DNA of 64,000 bases from the NCBI GenBank assembly GCA_907163375.1, contig CAJQUW010006392.1, forward strand, positions 57,669-121,668. The letters are read 5' to 3'. Under the pieces are notes generated by a model. It did no database searches, was not told where the DNA came from, and saw only the letters and a program-made list of their open reading frames with translations. Shown piece by piece: positions 43,141-53,869 of this stretch. Position 1 is the first letter of the stretch; every line of letters starts with the position of its first letter. This DNA comes from Prostheceraeus crozeri (lineage: Eukaryota > Platyhelminthes > Polycladida > Euryleptidae). The position numbers and the translations under genes are program-made.

Positions 43141-44399
43141 GCTTGTTCACTAGCAAAGAGAGAAGTCTGTGACGTGTTGCGGGTGGCGCATGAATGTCCT
43201 CCCTTCATTCCATTCATCAATTCGTCATCGTGATAGAGACAAGAAGAACTGATGGTTCATTCTCGCATGCTTGGCCAACTGTCGGGAAACAAGTGCAATG
43301 GAGATTTTATGAGGCAACCTGTAGCAGATAGCTAAATGTCGCCCTGGCGGTCAGAGTACAACGTTGAGACGAAACATTGCAAACATGACGCAGAGAGGTT
43401 TCACAAGGATTACCATTGCCCACGTCCCGTGCAGCTACGGACTTCACCGCTGTCTCGAAATCACCAACAGGAAGTATCACACCGAAAATCTCCGTGACTT
43501 GCACCGTCCATGACTTGATCGCCAGACATGAAAACCGGTGGAGTTGGTATGAGGTTGGCAGACTTTGATCAGCTTGATAGCAAGTCGTAGAGAGCTTGAT
43601 TCACCAGCGTTTTGCAATGGAGATGTTTAGAGGCCACCCATGACAAGATAGCTAAGACTCAACCGATTGGCGTTCAAAGTGCTACGTTGAGAACTGTGTC
43701 AAATGCCCAACATGAGACATGAGTTGTCCCAGCGGTTACGGTCTAAACTATGACACCCTCCCTTGCCACACTTATCACTACGGCATCGTCCGCCGTCCCG
43801 AAGGAACACCCTGTCAGTGGAATATTACAGCAAAACTCTCCGTGTCTTGCTCGCTTTCAGTGAAAAGCTGCTTAGTCCATATGTGGCTCAGACATCATTA
43901 AAAATCATCTAGTTGACTTCAGCAGGGTCGAACACCCCAGAAAACCTCCAAAACTAGTGAATTTAAATTTTTCAACTTTTTAGCACTAGTTATGAAATTT
44001 TATAAGTAGTTTATCACTTAGGGCAGGTCAATAGCAACCGAACCTTTTTTGAATCAAGTCAAACGGACTTGTAGAAGTAAAGTTACAAGCCTTTAAAGTT
44101 TTGGAGTCTTTTATGGCCTGGAAACGAAGACCATCTCCTGGCGAACCTCTAAGTCTGACGCCTTAGCTGATGTCAGCAATGAAATTTTCTAAGTCGGTTT
44201 CTTACAGAAACCCGGTTTTTCAGACTTCCAATGCTATCATCGGAGCTCCAGAGTTCACCTACCCCAACCAAGTCGGGAGGATAACTGATTTCCACAAGCC
44301 GAGTTTCCACTTATATAGTGGGTGGCGATCAGCTGATGACGTAATACCCATTATCCAAACACTGAAAACCCGTCTATCTCCGGTTCTAGTGCTCTGATT
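43141..44399. other. Noncoding right part of copy B with a diverged leader duplicate
   Basis: No gene recognised. Around 43650-43880 the sequence GCCCAACATGAG..CGGT.ACGGTCTAA ... CGCCGTCCCGAAGGAAC is a diverged duplicate of the polymerase leader near 41590-41730. The rest shows no structure I can name. Confidence 0.5.
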
Positions 44400-45109
44400 G
44401 AGCTGGAAATATACCATTTCCATGTAGAATTTGACGCTGAATCCAAATCTGGCCTCCGTTTTCCCATCCGATGCTTCGTTTTGGCTCTACAGTAGGCAGC
44501 CATCGCAAAAATTCTAACTCGTTTTTCGTCAATGTCCCAAAATCTTAAATGGCGTCTCACATCTAAACGAAGACAGATATGAACAAGCCGTTTCTTTCAG
44601 TGAATTTGTCTCACTCTTAGCTTTCAAACGAGCTATGGCACGACAAAATCCGTTCACTAGAAGCCAAGATCGAAGCGAGCTGTCCAGAGGGGGGGGACGT
44701 CAGCGAAAATTTTTTCTCTCCGATGGCGTTCAAATTCACCATACCGATGCAGAATTTCACGCTGAATCCGAATCTGGCCTATGTTTTCTCATCCGATGCT
44801 TCGTTTGGGCGCTACACACCAAAACGTCCCAAATTCTAACTCTGTCGTTTTTTCGAAAAATGTTGAAAATTTTTTCTCGCCGATTGACTTGAAACTCACC
44901 ATACCGATGCAGAATTTCACGCTGATTCCAAATCTGAAATCCGTTTTCCAATCCGATGCTTCGTTTTGAAGCTACAGCCCAAAACGTCCCAAATTCTAAC
45001 TCTGTCGTTTTTCGCCAATGTCCCAAAATCTTAAATGGCGTCTCACATCTAAACGCAGACAGATATGAACAAGCCGATTCTTTCAGTGAATTTGTCTCAC
45101 TCTTAGCTT
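44400..45109. repeat. Inner terminal modules, right side of copy B
   Basis: Two to three modules of the terminal type (GCAGAATTTCACGCTGA, CCGATGCTTCGTTTTG, ATGTCCCAAAATCTTAAATG), less alike than the outer repeat. One G run sits near 44690. Confidence 0.6.
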
Positions 45110-45879
45110 TCAAACGAGCTATGGCACGACAAAATCCGTCCACTAGAAGCAAAGTTGGAAGATCGGTGCCGAGGGGGGGAGGTCAGAACTTTTTCTCTCC
45201 GATTGAGTTGGGAAGAAGTTCCAAGACCCAACTTTGGCCAAAACGTCCGAATTTGCACTCCATTTTCCCATCCGAGCACTCCTTCTGCCCGAAAAACGAC
45301 TTTTCTCATCCCAAAACCTCCAACACCTGCCTTTTCCAACTCTGACGGTTTCCTGCCATTTTCCTCCCTAAACCCAAGAAAATGAGTCCAAACTGAGCTT
45401 TTCACTGCCTTTTTCTAACTTTTAGCTTTCAAATGAGCCATTGCACGACTTTCTACGATGTCTACAACCAAAGTTGGAAGTTTGGCAGGAGGGGGGGGGG
45501 GGAGGTCTTCAAAACTTTTTCTCTCCAATGTCGCTGGAAACATCCTTCCTAACCCAAAATTTCACGTAGAGTCCGAATCTGCACTCCATTTTCTCATCCG
45601 AGACCTCCTTCACGCCGAATTCCAGCCTTTCTCATCCCAACACCACCAACACCAGCCTTTTCCACACTCTATCCTTCCCACATTCCTACCCTTCCTACCC
45701 CTTGCCTCATCACTCCTCCTTCCTTCCTTCCAGAGGGGGGGGGAGGGACCCGTTTCCTCCTCACGGACCCATTCCTCCCAACACATCCTTGGCGACTTCC
45801 TTCCAGAGGGGGGGACTGAGTCAGCATGATGACTCATCATTTCACATTTTGCACTTGCGTCTGGGATGTGCTTACTACT
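45110..45879. repeat. Right terminal inverted repeat of copy B
   Basis: Inverse of 28562-29345, ending GGGATGTGCTTACTACT. AP-1 type sites lie at 45817-45823 and 45830-45836. G runs near 45172, 45490, 45732 and 45805 mark the modules. Confidence 0.88.
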
Positions 45880-45907
45880 CTCTCTCACTCTCACTCTCTC
45901 TCTCTCA

Positions 45908-45940
<33 letters not shown>

Positions 45941-45967
45941 TCACTCTCACTCTCTCTCTCTCTCTCT
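45880..45967. repeat. (CT)n microsatellite
   Basis: CTCTCTCACTCTC repeats directly abut the right end of copy B. A short CT tract also abuts the left end, so the element probably inserted into this microsatellite. Confidence 0.9.
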
Positions 45968-46189
45968 GTCTCTATTTGCATGTATCCCCTTCCTCCTCAT
46001 GTGTAGCATTGCAATTGACTAAAACAATTATATTTACGTACCTGTCAAAGTTGTTTTGTATTCGGGCTCAATTGGTGGTCGCTAGGATCAAGTGGAAACC
46101 AGAGTAGACTAAGACCAAAATAAGCGACTAAGTAACCCAATAGAAAAGAGTAACACTCAAAACAAACTCAAAGGCGGTTTCATTTTGAA

Positions 46190-46490
46190 AATTTCCCATT
46201 ATATTTCTCAACTGTTTTTGATGTATTCTTGCAAAAAATTTTCGAAAATCATGTTTTAAAATCATTCAACCAGCCCTTTTCGAGAAAACTACGAAAATTC
46301 AAATTGGCCGACGGAAAACCGAAACTGCATTCTGGGAGTGGATTAAAATAATTCCCATATATTTCGCAAACAGTTTCCGATGTAGTTTGACCCGCTCTTT
46401 TCAAATAGGATTGTAGAAAATCATGCGATTAACCCCTTTAAGAAAATGACGGAAATTCAAAATGGCGGACATGAAACCGAAACTGCAGTA
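46190..46490. repeat. Two diverged tandem units interrupted downstream by a Crypton
   Basis: Units of about 150 bp end in AAATTCAAATTGGC..ACGGAAAACCGAAACTGCA and AAATTCAAAATGGCGGACATG..GAAACTGCA. A third related unit lies at about 49550-49680, on the far side of the Crypton. Confidence 0.6.
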
Positions 46491-46903
46491 TTGTAAAAAG
46501 CTTTGCCAATGAGTGCATGCTATTCTATGCATAGATATAAGAAAAAATGATGGCCATTAGAAACTTCTATGGTCATGTAGAAATATTTGCTCACTGGATG
46601 TGTCAATCCGAATTTTTGATATTTGAAATTTGAATCAAGAATCATAATAAAAGCTGCTACTCAAACAAACAGGCAGAGAGCGCTAAAACAGGTTATCATG
46701 AAGCGATCAGCCAGCGAAATTATTGAAAACTGAACTCCACGTGCAAGTGCTAATAGCTACAATAATGCGTGTGATTCTTTCATTAGATTTTCCGAGAAAG
46801 AAGATAAACCAACAGAAAGTGACTCTATCGAATACTTCGACTACTTACAGCGTGAGAAAAAATATGTGTCAACCAGTTTGTGGACATTTTATTCAATGAT
46901 TAA

Positions 46904-48393
46904 CCCTAGGACGACCAAGGTATGGTCAATTTGACCACACTTTTGAATTTTTGAATATTTAAATATGTTTCAAATTTATTAATATTTAGTGACTTTTACT
47001 TTATGAGTACACTGTTTAACACGACCTATTTGTTTTGAAAAAATATAGTGTCCTTGTCATCCTCTCATGAGCTCCGTTAAATCATACATGCATTTTTCTA
47101 TTGCAATTTCACAATTACACAAGTCAAATGGTGCTGAGTTGTAGTGCATCATTGATTTGCAGGCAGACAATGCATCAGCAACAGTAACCGCATTTTCATT
47201 CGTTGAATGGAGCTCGGTGGCATTGATTTTCAGGCAGACAAGCTATTTTTGACGCACTTCGATGACGCGATTCCGGTATAATAAAGAACCAATCATGTTG
47301 ACTGAGACTGAACGATGTCGTGTAGAGCAACTGACAGTTATATAATGCGACTGCTAGCAAGTGAAGGCACCTTTTTCATGCACGGTCGTGTCAGGCGCTA
47401 TGACTCAAAGACAAGCAGCCGCTGCCGCAATTCATCGCATGTGGAACACTGACGCTGGGCCTGATGACGGAGGAGAAAGTGACTTAGAGGAAGAGAATCA
47501 GATTCTTCACATACGTGATATTCACGAAGTTCACGAAACTTCTAGCAGTAGTGATGATCAAACGGAGCTGGTTACAAGAATTCAACGGCGTCAGGAACCT
47601 CCACCTCCACCTGCTGCTGCCACCACCGCACGGCCTTACAGTGACAAGGATGGAAATTGCTGGAGTACTAATCCACCTGTTCAAAGACGGAGTAACATCG
47701 CTAATATTGTGCGCCAAGCGGGTGGACCAACGCGAGAGTCCCGACAAGACACAATTCTGCCAATCTGGCAGCTGTTTTTCACCGACAATATACTCAGTGC
47801 CTTGGTTGATGATCCCCAGAGCTCACTCTGACTTCACTCAAAGCCTACATCGGTATACTTTACTATCGTGGAGCTAACGAGGACCTCTAGAGTGATGAAT
47901 TCTCTACGTTCTACAGGTCAGCCATGAGTCGCTCTATGTTCAAATTGTGGAATAGAATACTGCGATTTGATGACCGTGAGGACAGAATAAATAGAATCAC
48001 ATGCAGCATCGAATCAGAAATCCAACTGGACTAAACTTGGGACTGCTTTCTCTTCTGGAAAAGTACACCGGCATGCAACGACCTCAAGCGGCACGACCTG
48101 ATTCTGTGCGGGGATACTGTGTGAGATGCCGGGAAAGCAAGTCAAGCAGGAACTGCAACAGAAGTAGCAAAAGATGTGCTATTTGTGAAGACTTTGTATG
48201 CGGACAACACAGTACGTCGAAATTGGTATCTTGAATAGATTGCTGATTTTGTGCTCTCCACTCATATTTTAACAGTTTGCAAGATGCCTAAATTTGATTT
48301 TTCAGTCTGAAATACATTGATATATCGCTTATGAGTGAAGTTCTTGGATTTTAGAGATATGGTCAAATTGACCATACCTTGGTCGTCCTAGGG
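46904..48393 (+). mobile_element. piggyBac transposon, core-deleted, nested in the Crypton
   Basis: The 34-bp inverted ends starting CCCTAGGACGACCAAGG are identical, and TTAA flanks both sides (46900-46903, 48394-48397). The end itself contains the palindrome TGGTCAATTTGACCA. Removing the element and one TTAA leaves the Crypton frame reading MINNKFQG without shift. It is 1490 bp, short of the usual 2.4 kb or more, because the catalytic core is deleted. Confidence 0.93.
47400..48234 (+). pseudogene. piggyBac transposase, catalytic core missing
   Basis: Starts MTQRQAAAAAIHRMW, with an acidic N-terminus, then WSTNPPVQRRSNIANIV and WQLFFTDNILSALVDD of the N-terminal domain. After a frameshift near 47829 the piggyBac-typical LKAYIGILYYRGANEDL and AMSRSMFKLWNRILRFDD follow. 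The frame then jumps to the C-terminal region: GLLSLLEKYTG and the Cys-rich domain YCVRC..RCAICEDFVCGQH (end 48234). The residues carrying the catalytic Asp triad are absent, so it cannot transpose by itself. Confidence 0.85.
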
Positions 48394-49171
48394 TTAACAA
48401 CAAATTTCAGGGTTTATATGGAGAAAAGCTTCAGAAGTTTCCACGTTTAACATTATTACTGAAATCGTTTGAAGCAGGTCATCAAAGAGAAACATCAAAA
48501 TTCTTTACAAGAGAAGAAACTGATACTTATTTAACTGACGCATTAGATGAAAAAGAAAATATACATACGAAAGCTGCCCTAGTTGTTGGATTTTACGGTG
48601 GATTGCGATGCGCAGACCTTGTTAATATAAATTGTGATGACTGCGAGTTTAGTGAGACCACTTGAATGTGGATCACATACTAGTATAAAGTCAGCAAACA
48701 AAGGGGAGAGGAAATACGCAACAAATTCAATATTCCCTTCGAGTATTGCAACTATCTGGAGGCATATGATGATTTAATGTAGGAAGTGGAAGGATGTTTA
48801 AAACATATCGTGAGAGAAAAGATGGTACATGGTACTATACGAAGCAGCCGATGGGGATACATACACTGCGGAAAATCAGATGCCATGTAGCTGGATTTCT
48901 TCAACTACCGGAACCCGAAATGTATACCGGACATTGCTTGCGCCGTTCTGCAGCGAATAAGCTCGCAGAGGCTAATGTTTCCTCAGTTGCTATGAAGCAG
49001 CATTTCAATTGGACATCGGAGAACACGGCAAGAAAATATCTTGAAAACACTGACGCTTCCAAGTTAGAAATGTCCAAAAGAACGGCAGGTGGATCCGGTA
49101 GTGGCACCGAGAATATCTCTTCCAAGAACATATATTTTGACAACTGTAGCCATGTTATCGTTAACCTTTGA

Positions 49172-49697
49172 ACTGTTTTCTTGTCAAAGTAACAAGAATA
49201 AGAGATGAATATATATATATATATATGTTTGAATTATTTAAAGTATTTTTGTATAACTTAACAAGACTACACTATTTTTCTAAATGGGTACAATGGGATT
49301 AAATTAAGACTACTAGGATAATAACAAAAACACAACGACACAAATCGTATAACTTGTTTTTTCTCCATTAACTGTGGTTTCTCCAAGTGGTCTCCTTGAA
49401 CTGTAAAGAACTGTAAAAAAACAGTCTAGTGTACTATTATCTAATTCTATGCCATGTACTGTTACGTTGGCATGACCTGTAAAGTGTTACCTTACAGCAA
49501 TGGCGATGTCTATGCATGCATAGAATAAAAGTCTTAATTATTTCGTCAACAGGGTTCTATGTGGTTTGACACTCCCTTTCCAGTTATCACCGTTGGAATA
49601 TCATGCGGGTATCACGCTTAGAGAAGTAAGAAGAATTCAAAATGGCGGGCATCAAATCGTAACTGCAATCTGGACCTCGGCTAATATGTACTATGCA
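49172..49697. other. Crypton tail and flank
   Basis: No gene. An (AT)n tract lies near 49209-49226. From about 49550 the third unit of the repeat seen at 46190-46490 reappears (AAATGGCGGGCATCAAATCG). Confidence 0.5.
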
Positions 49698-49701
49698 TTA
49701 A

Positions 49702-50666
49702 CCCTCAGAGACCTGAGGGGGGTCCAGTGGACCCCGGAGCCACATTTTTCTATTTCATTTTTTACGCTGACAACATATCAACCACTCAAGCCCATGCAGA
49801 AATCATCATTTCTGACAGTGAATCTGCATGTGTTATTTCATTTCAATTGAATCAGTAGAAGTATGCCAGATAGGTCAAGGGGTCCACTGGACCCCCCTCA
49901 GGTCTCAGAGGGTGTAGAAATTCCATCACAAAACTTTTGTAATTAGATGAAAAATGATTTCGAACATGTCCACGATGGTGTATAAAGAGTGAAAGTCATT
50001 TATTCATTGTTTGCATCATGCTCGTAGATGTGCAATGTGTTGGAAGATTGCAAAATGTGAATATTTTGCTTTCGCACATGATCTCGCGTGACTGATTGGC
50101 CTATATGAACAACTCGACATAAATCGATGTCCGAAATGAAAGCTATCATTATATTCATAGTTGAGCACCAAAAACTGATTGATGACAAACTTTTCACAGC
50201 AGTAATGATAAGTTTGAGATCTCCACAGCTGTTTTTAGTTCTAGAAGCACAGCAATTTTGATTCATTTTAGGTCTATTTCTGATAGCTTTGGATAAATTT
50301 GAAGGAATGTACAAATGGAAAGGATTAGCTGCATGAATTAAATCAATTTCATCAAAATCAACTATCTGAGGCTTTATGGTGACACAAAATATCGTAAAGC
50401 CGCCTCCTAGTACAAATGATGCTGTACTAAATGTGGTTGACTTACAAAAACACCATATTTTCGCACGTGTTTACTGAGAAGGCTGAAAGTCACTCAAGGG
50501 ATTCGTTATACCAACCTGATGTACGCAAACATCATTGTTTTACTTAAAATCAACTTTCCTAATGTTTTGATATCGATTTAAGCAGGTAAACTAAGAATAT
50601 GTTAAAGGGGTCCACTGGACCCCCCTCAGGTCTCAGAGGGTGTGAAAAAGCTCAGGTCTCTGAGGG
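49702..50666. mobile_element. Non-autonomous TTAA-flanked (piggyBac-type) element
   Basis: 965 bp between TTAA at 49698-49701 and 50667-50670. The inverted ends are CCCTCAGAGACCTGAG. Just inside lies the palindrome GGGGTCCAGTGGACCCC; near the right end it recurs with a second copy of CCCTCTGAGACCTGAG, and an internal copy lies near 49878-49912. An internal minus-strand frame (50000-50314) shows no transposase motif. Confidence 0.8.
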
Positions 50667-50674
50667 TTAAAGAT

Positions 50675-51128
50675 CACTAGGTGACATGCCACGCTGAATC
50701 ACGCGTAATTACACATGACCCTAAACATCCGTGGCTATGCGGGATGTTGCTGCAATATAAGTTATATAAGTTAGTATAGTTGGCAGTCCTGTTATATAGA
50801 CTTTGCGTCTCATGTGTCTGCATGTATCAGAGGCTAAACAATGTGATAGGACCTCAATTTCATGCTCAGGGAAGACAGAACATGCTTAGCGGTGCATCTT
50901 AGTGGTTCAAGCGGCAGCGCAGACAACCTTGGACGACGCGCAAACTATAAGCGCTCGCCCACGCGTATTCATAAACATTTCCCATGTTTTAACAGCATCA
51001 GATGAAGTGATTTCTGACTCTTAGTGCAGCGCGTATGTACGCGGGTAGAAGAATAGAATGTCCTTAACCACGGATGTTTGGGGTGTTCCGTAATTACGCG
51101 TGAATCACGCGTGGCATGTCACCTAGTG
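50675..51128. mobile_element. 454-bp inverted-repeat element
   Basis: The ends CACTAGGTGACATGCCACGC and its inverse are near-perfect and continue with small gaps through ATCACGCGTAATTAC and AAACATCCGTGG. It abuts the TTAA element almost directly. No target duplication could be fixed and nothing codes. Confidence 0.7.
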
Positions 51129-51152
51129 TTATCTTAGATGATACCATGATAG

Positions 51153-51290
51153 AATACTGATATACCGTACGATGGTTATGCGTGGACAATGAATATTTTG
51201 ACTACAAGAATTGATTCTATTGATCCCGAAGCGAAGATGAGGGATCATTATACACATAGCCACGCATAGCCATCGTATAACAGTATATTA
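51153..51290. mobile_element. 138-bp inverted-repeat element
   Basis: Arms ACGATGGTTATGCGTGG and the inverse of ACGATGGCTATGCGTGG, preceded by AATACTGATATAC-like sequence. Noncoding. Confidence 0.6.
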
Positions 51291-52636
51291 TTTTATTGCT
51301 AGCTAGTGAAGCCACAGTCATAGGGCGGGTATAAATGTATACTTACATTTTTAATTTATCGGCATATATTTTCCTTATATACCGTATTTTTTAGTACATG
51401 TATAAAAGTAATTTACATGATAAACATCACTTTGATTGTACTTACATGTACTGTCTGCCGTCCGAAAGTAAAATAACATAACTAACATTATTGGTAATTT
51501 ACAGCTTTTGTACCGTACTTTCAGATAAAAATTCAATTTACGCACCTATATTCAATGCAACAAATGTACTCGTATATTTAAGTCTCAGACATTAACAAAA
51601 TCAAACATGCAAGACAAAAAGAGAAGATTGTCTCAAATGACAACCATCAAAATGTCAGTTATGCTATTTTACTTTTGGACGGCAGCAGTACTGCATTAAA
51701 TTAGAAGCTTTTTAAATCGCTTTCATGGGAAGCTTTTTGGTTGTCATACATTAATTTATTCAAACCGGTGTTATTGGTGTTATGCAATTCACATTGCATT
51801 GATAGGCCGATACATGTAGGTATTCTACATTGAAGCATTCATTCTTTTCATACTAGGCATATGCTTGTAAAGTTCATCATTTCATTTTTTAGCCGAATAG
51901 CCGAATCAAATGTTTGTACTTCATAATCAGCGATTTTCAACTTCACTGTAGTGCATGAACATGTGCATACATGTAGCATAATCTGAAAATCCAATATATC
52001 TGGAGAGGATCTTAGGCGATATGCGAAATCAACAACCCATAAACTGTCTGCACGAATCATTTGAATAAGACTGTTCACAAATAATTACGATAAATATGTA
52101 ACTATATCATATAGATGTCATACCGTATGCTAAAGTGGATAGTCCATGCATTTAATTTAATTACTTATTTTATTATTTTTCAGGTTTCGGTGACGATCGG
52201 TATGGCAAAGTGAAAGCTGAAACAGAGTCAATTGTGCGCAAAAGTTGCATACTGAAGCGAAATTACTGAAAAAACAAAATTTGTTCTGAACACACCTAAT
52301 ACATATCATGTGGCAATTTCGCACTTTTTCTTTCATTTAATCATCGTATTATATTCGTGCTAAGGGAGTCTCAAATGTAGATACTTTTATCTAAAGAAAT
52401 CGATGTCTTTTTTAATTTGCCTATGGAATTCCTATGACATTACTCAAAGGGAACTAAGCGTTTGAACTCGTATGGGATTCGTAAGGGATTTTAGGGGAAT
52501 CCCATTGAAACCCCCTTTCAGTCCCATTAATAAAGGTCCAAAAATACCATAGAAAATTTTGTATGGGAATCCCATACAATTGAGTCACTCGGGATCACCT
52601 GCATTTGTTGGTGTCAATAAGCGCAACAGTGACATC
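51291..52636. other. AT-rich spacer
   Basis: No gene recognised. Near 52480-52580 GGGAATCCCAT-type words recur in both orientations, possibly a small inverted repeat. Confidence 0.4.
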
Positions 52637-52874
52637 TTAAACAATATTGACAAAAAGGCGCATCGTCTTATTTATTTGCAAAGCATTCAATTCTGTGTAC
52701 GGATGCCATAAGGGCACCACACTGTCGATTGAAGAACGAAGAAGACAGCCAGCAATACGCTTATTCAAAAAAGTTGAGCATAATCCTGAACACCTGCTTA
52801 GAGACCACCTGCCTCCAAAGTTATCCAAAACTAGTGCTTACTCTATTCCGTTTGTAAGAACGTTTTTTATTTGA
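52637..52874 (+). pseudogene. LINE ORF2 C-terminal scrap
   Basis: The frame reads IEERRRQPAIRLFKKVEHNP then EHLLRDHLPPKLSKTSAYSI, the pattern of the extreme C-terminus of LINE reverse transcriptase proteins in invertebrates. No reverse transcriptase core is upstream, so it is a short relic, unrelated in sequence to the LINE at 1309-3847. Confidence 0.55.
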
Positions 52875-53471
52875 TTGTTCGCTTATTATTTGAAAGCTGC
52901 TAACTTTGAATTATTTCTAATTGTCAATCAAAGATTGTATTTATTTGTATCGATATCATTTCTATTTTCATCAAATATACGCTTACTTACTTTACAAAGC
53001 AGAGTTGTGGTGAGTTTCTGGTATAGTTCGGAGGCAAAAGTGACTGCTGAAAAAGCCGCTTTCACACTCGTAGCTGCATAGATGAGTTAGTCATTGCAAA
53101 TATATGCCATTAAAAGTTGACACACAATATATTTTGTCATGTGATTTGGTGCAATGCTTTTTTCGAACTTTCTTCAGTGTAATTGTTGTCGTTTTTGCAT
53201 CGTCATCGACCATCAGGTCAAAAGTTTAGAAAATCAGGCACAGTGGGCATTAATGGGTTAAAGGGGAGAGATACCGATGCATTTTGTAATCCGACATGAA
53301 TGAAGTTAACACCAACAGTCCATCTACTATGCGGGTACACGTATCAAACATTTCCATTAGTTCGACCAATAAGAAAGAAAACTCATTCAAATGAAATTTC
53401 ATATATTTTTGACTTGAATTGCTGAGTTCAGAAGATTCACATTTGATTTAGATAATCCAAATAGATCCTGG
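52875..53471. other. Spacer
   Basis: No feature recognised. It may include the 3' untranslated region of the minus-strand exon that ends at 53472. Confidence 0.35.
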
Positions 53472-53869
53472 TTAGAACACTCTGATGACTGTTGAGAAGG
53501 TGTCGCTCTGAAACATGGGCTGGCGAACATTATCTTTTAAGGACTTTGGAAGGTAACTCACGAACCTAAGGCTTCCGTTACAAAGTGTAACGCCATCACT
53601 GCTCCATGCACGCGACTTGTCATCATGTTGAACTTCATAACACGTTTGATTATCAATCATCGCAAACCTTTGTCCAAATCTATTGGCATTCGGGACTACC
53701 TGTTTTATAACGTGGTTGTACACTGACGTAGACATCTGATTATTCACAACAACAGCATTTGCGAAGTTGAGTTTGACCCAATCTTGTCCATTGTACTGGC
53801 CATGACTTGCTTGTAATGAGTTACCGAGATTCACAGTCTTGCGCGATTGTACAACCAATGTAACTCCTC
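53472..53869 (-). CDS. Terminal exon of a host gene of unknown function
   Basis: The exon begins directly after TTTGTATTTCAG (a strong acceptor ending at 53870 on the minus strand) and stays open for about 132 codons to a stop at 53472. The protein segment (GGVTLVVQSRKTVNLG ... FSTVIRVF) is of normal composition, with single Cys pairs (QTCYEV, VTLCNG) and no membrane segment. No family is recognised. Upstream exons are not identifiable in the window. Confidence 0.5.

Larger units (their letters stand above)
28562..45879 (-). mobile_element. Polinton-like element, copy B, both ends present (fossil)
   Basis: The 17,318-bp element runs from AGTAGTAAGC to its inverse GCTTACTACT, with inverted terminal repeats of about 0.77 kb. 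CTCTCT lies on each side (28556-28561, 45880-45885), as expected for the 6-bp duplication of Polintons, although the site is a CT microsatellite. Order from the left: terminal repeat, X1, proline-rich, Y1, RING-like, exonuclease-like, X2, Y2, U, TBP-like (all plus strand), control region, AATAAA array, polymerase (minus), X3 (plus), second AATAAA region and terminal repeat. No integrase, capsid, ATPase or protease gene is recognised. It looks nearly whole, with a handful of breaks; its two termini are very alike, so it is probably recent. Confidence 0.85.
46698..49171 (+). pseudogene. Crypton tyrosine recombinase, disrupted
   Basis: The reading frame begins MKRSASEIIEN with a TGA soon after, then runs FIRFSEKEDKPTESD to SLWTFYSMI, where the piggyBac sits. 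It resumes NNKFQGLYGEKLQKFPRL and continues to the C-terminus. Catalytic signatures: the first Arg in GGLRCADL, HCLRRS (H-x-x-R), and the Tyr of ENTARKYL. Further in-frame stops occur near 48663 and 48780. The N-terminal part resembles the core-binding domain of animal Crypton and KIAA1958-type proteins. Crypton enzymes cut and rejoin DNA through a phosphotyrosine link; this copy is inactive. Confidence 0.8.
46500..49520 (+). mobile_element. Crypton (tyrosine recombinase DNA transposon) carrying a piggyBac
   Basis: About 3 kb including the 1.49-kb piggyBac. The boundaries are approximate: both sides carry TATGCATAGA-like words and the flanking tandem units resume outside, consistent with insertion by recombination at a short shared sequence and no inverted terminal repeats. 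The recombinase gene is described separately. Confidence 0.6.

Noticed and set aside
45880-45885. CTCTCT as proof of a 6-bp duplication
   Set aside because: Accepted only as consistent: the site is a CT repeat, so any six bases would match.
45702-46107. Ser/Leu-rich frames over the CT tract
   Set aside because: They are translations of a microsatellite and terminal modules.
50000-50314. Frame inside the TTAA element as a transposase remnant
   Set aside because: No piggyBac motif could be read in it.
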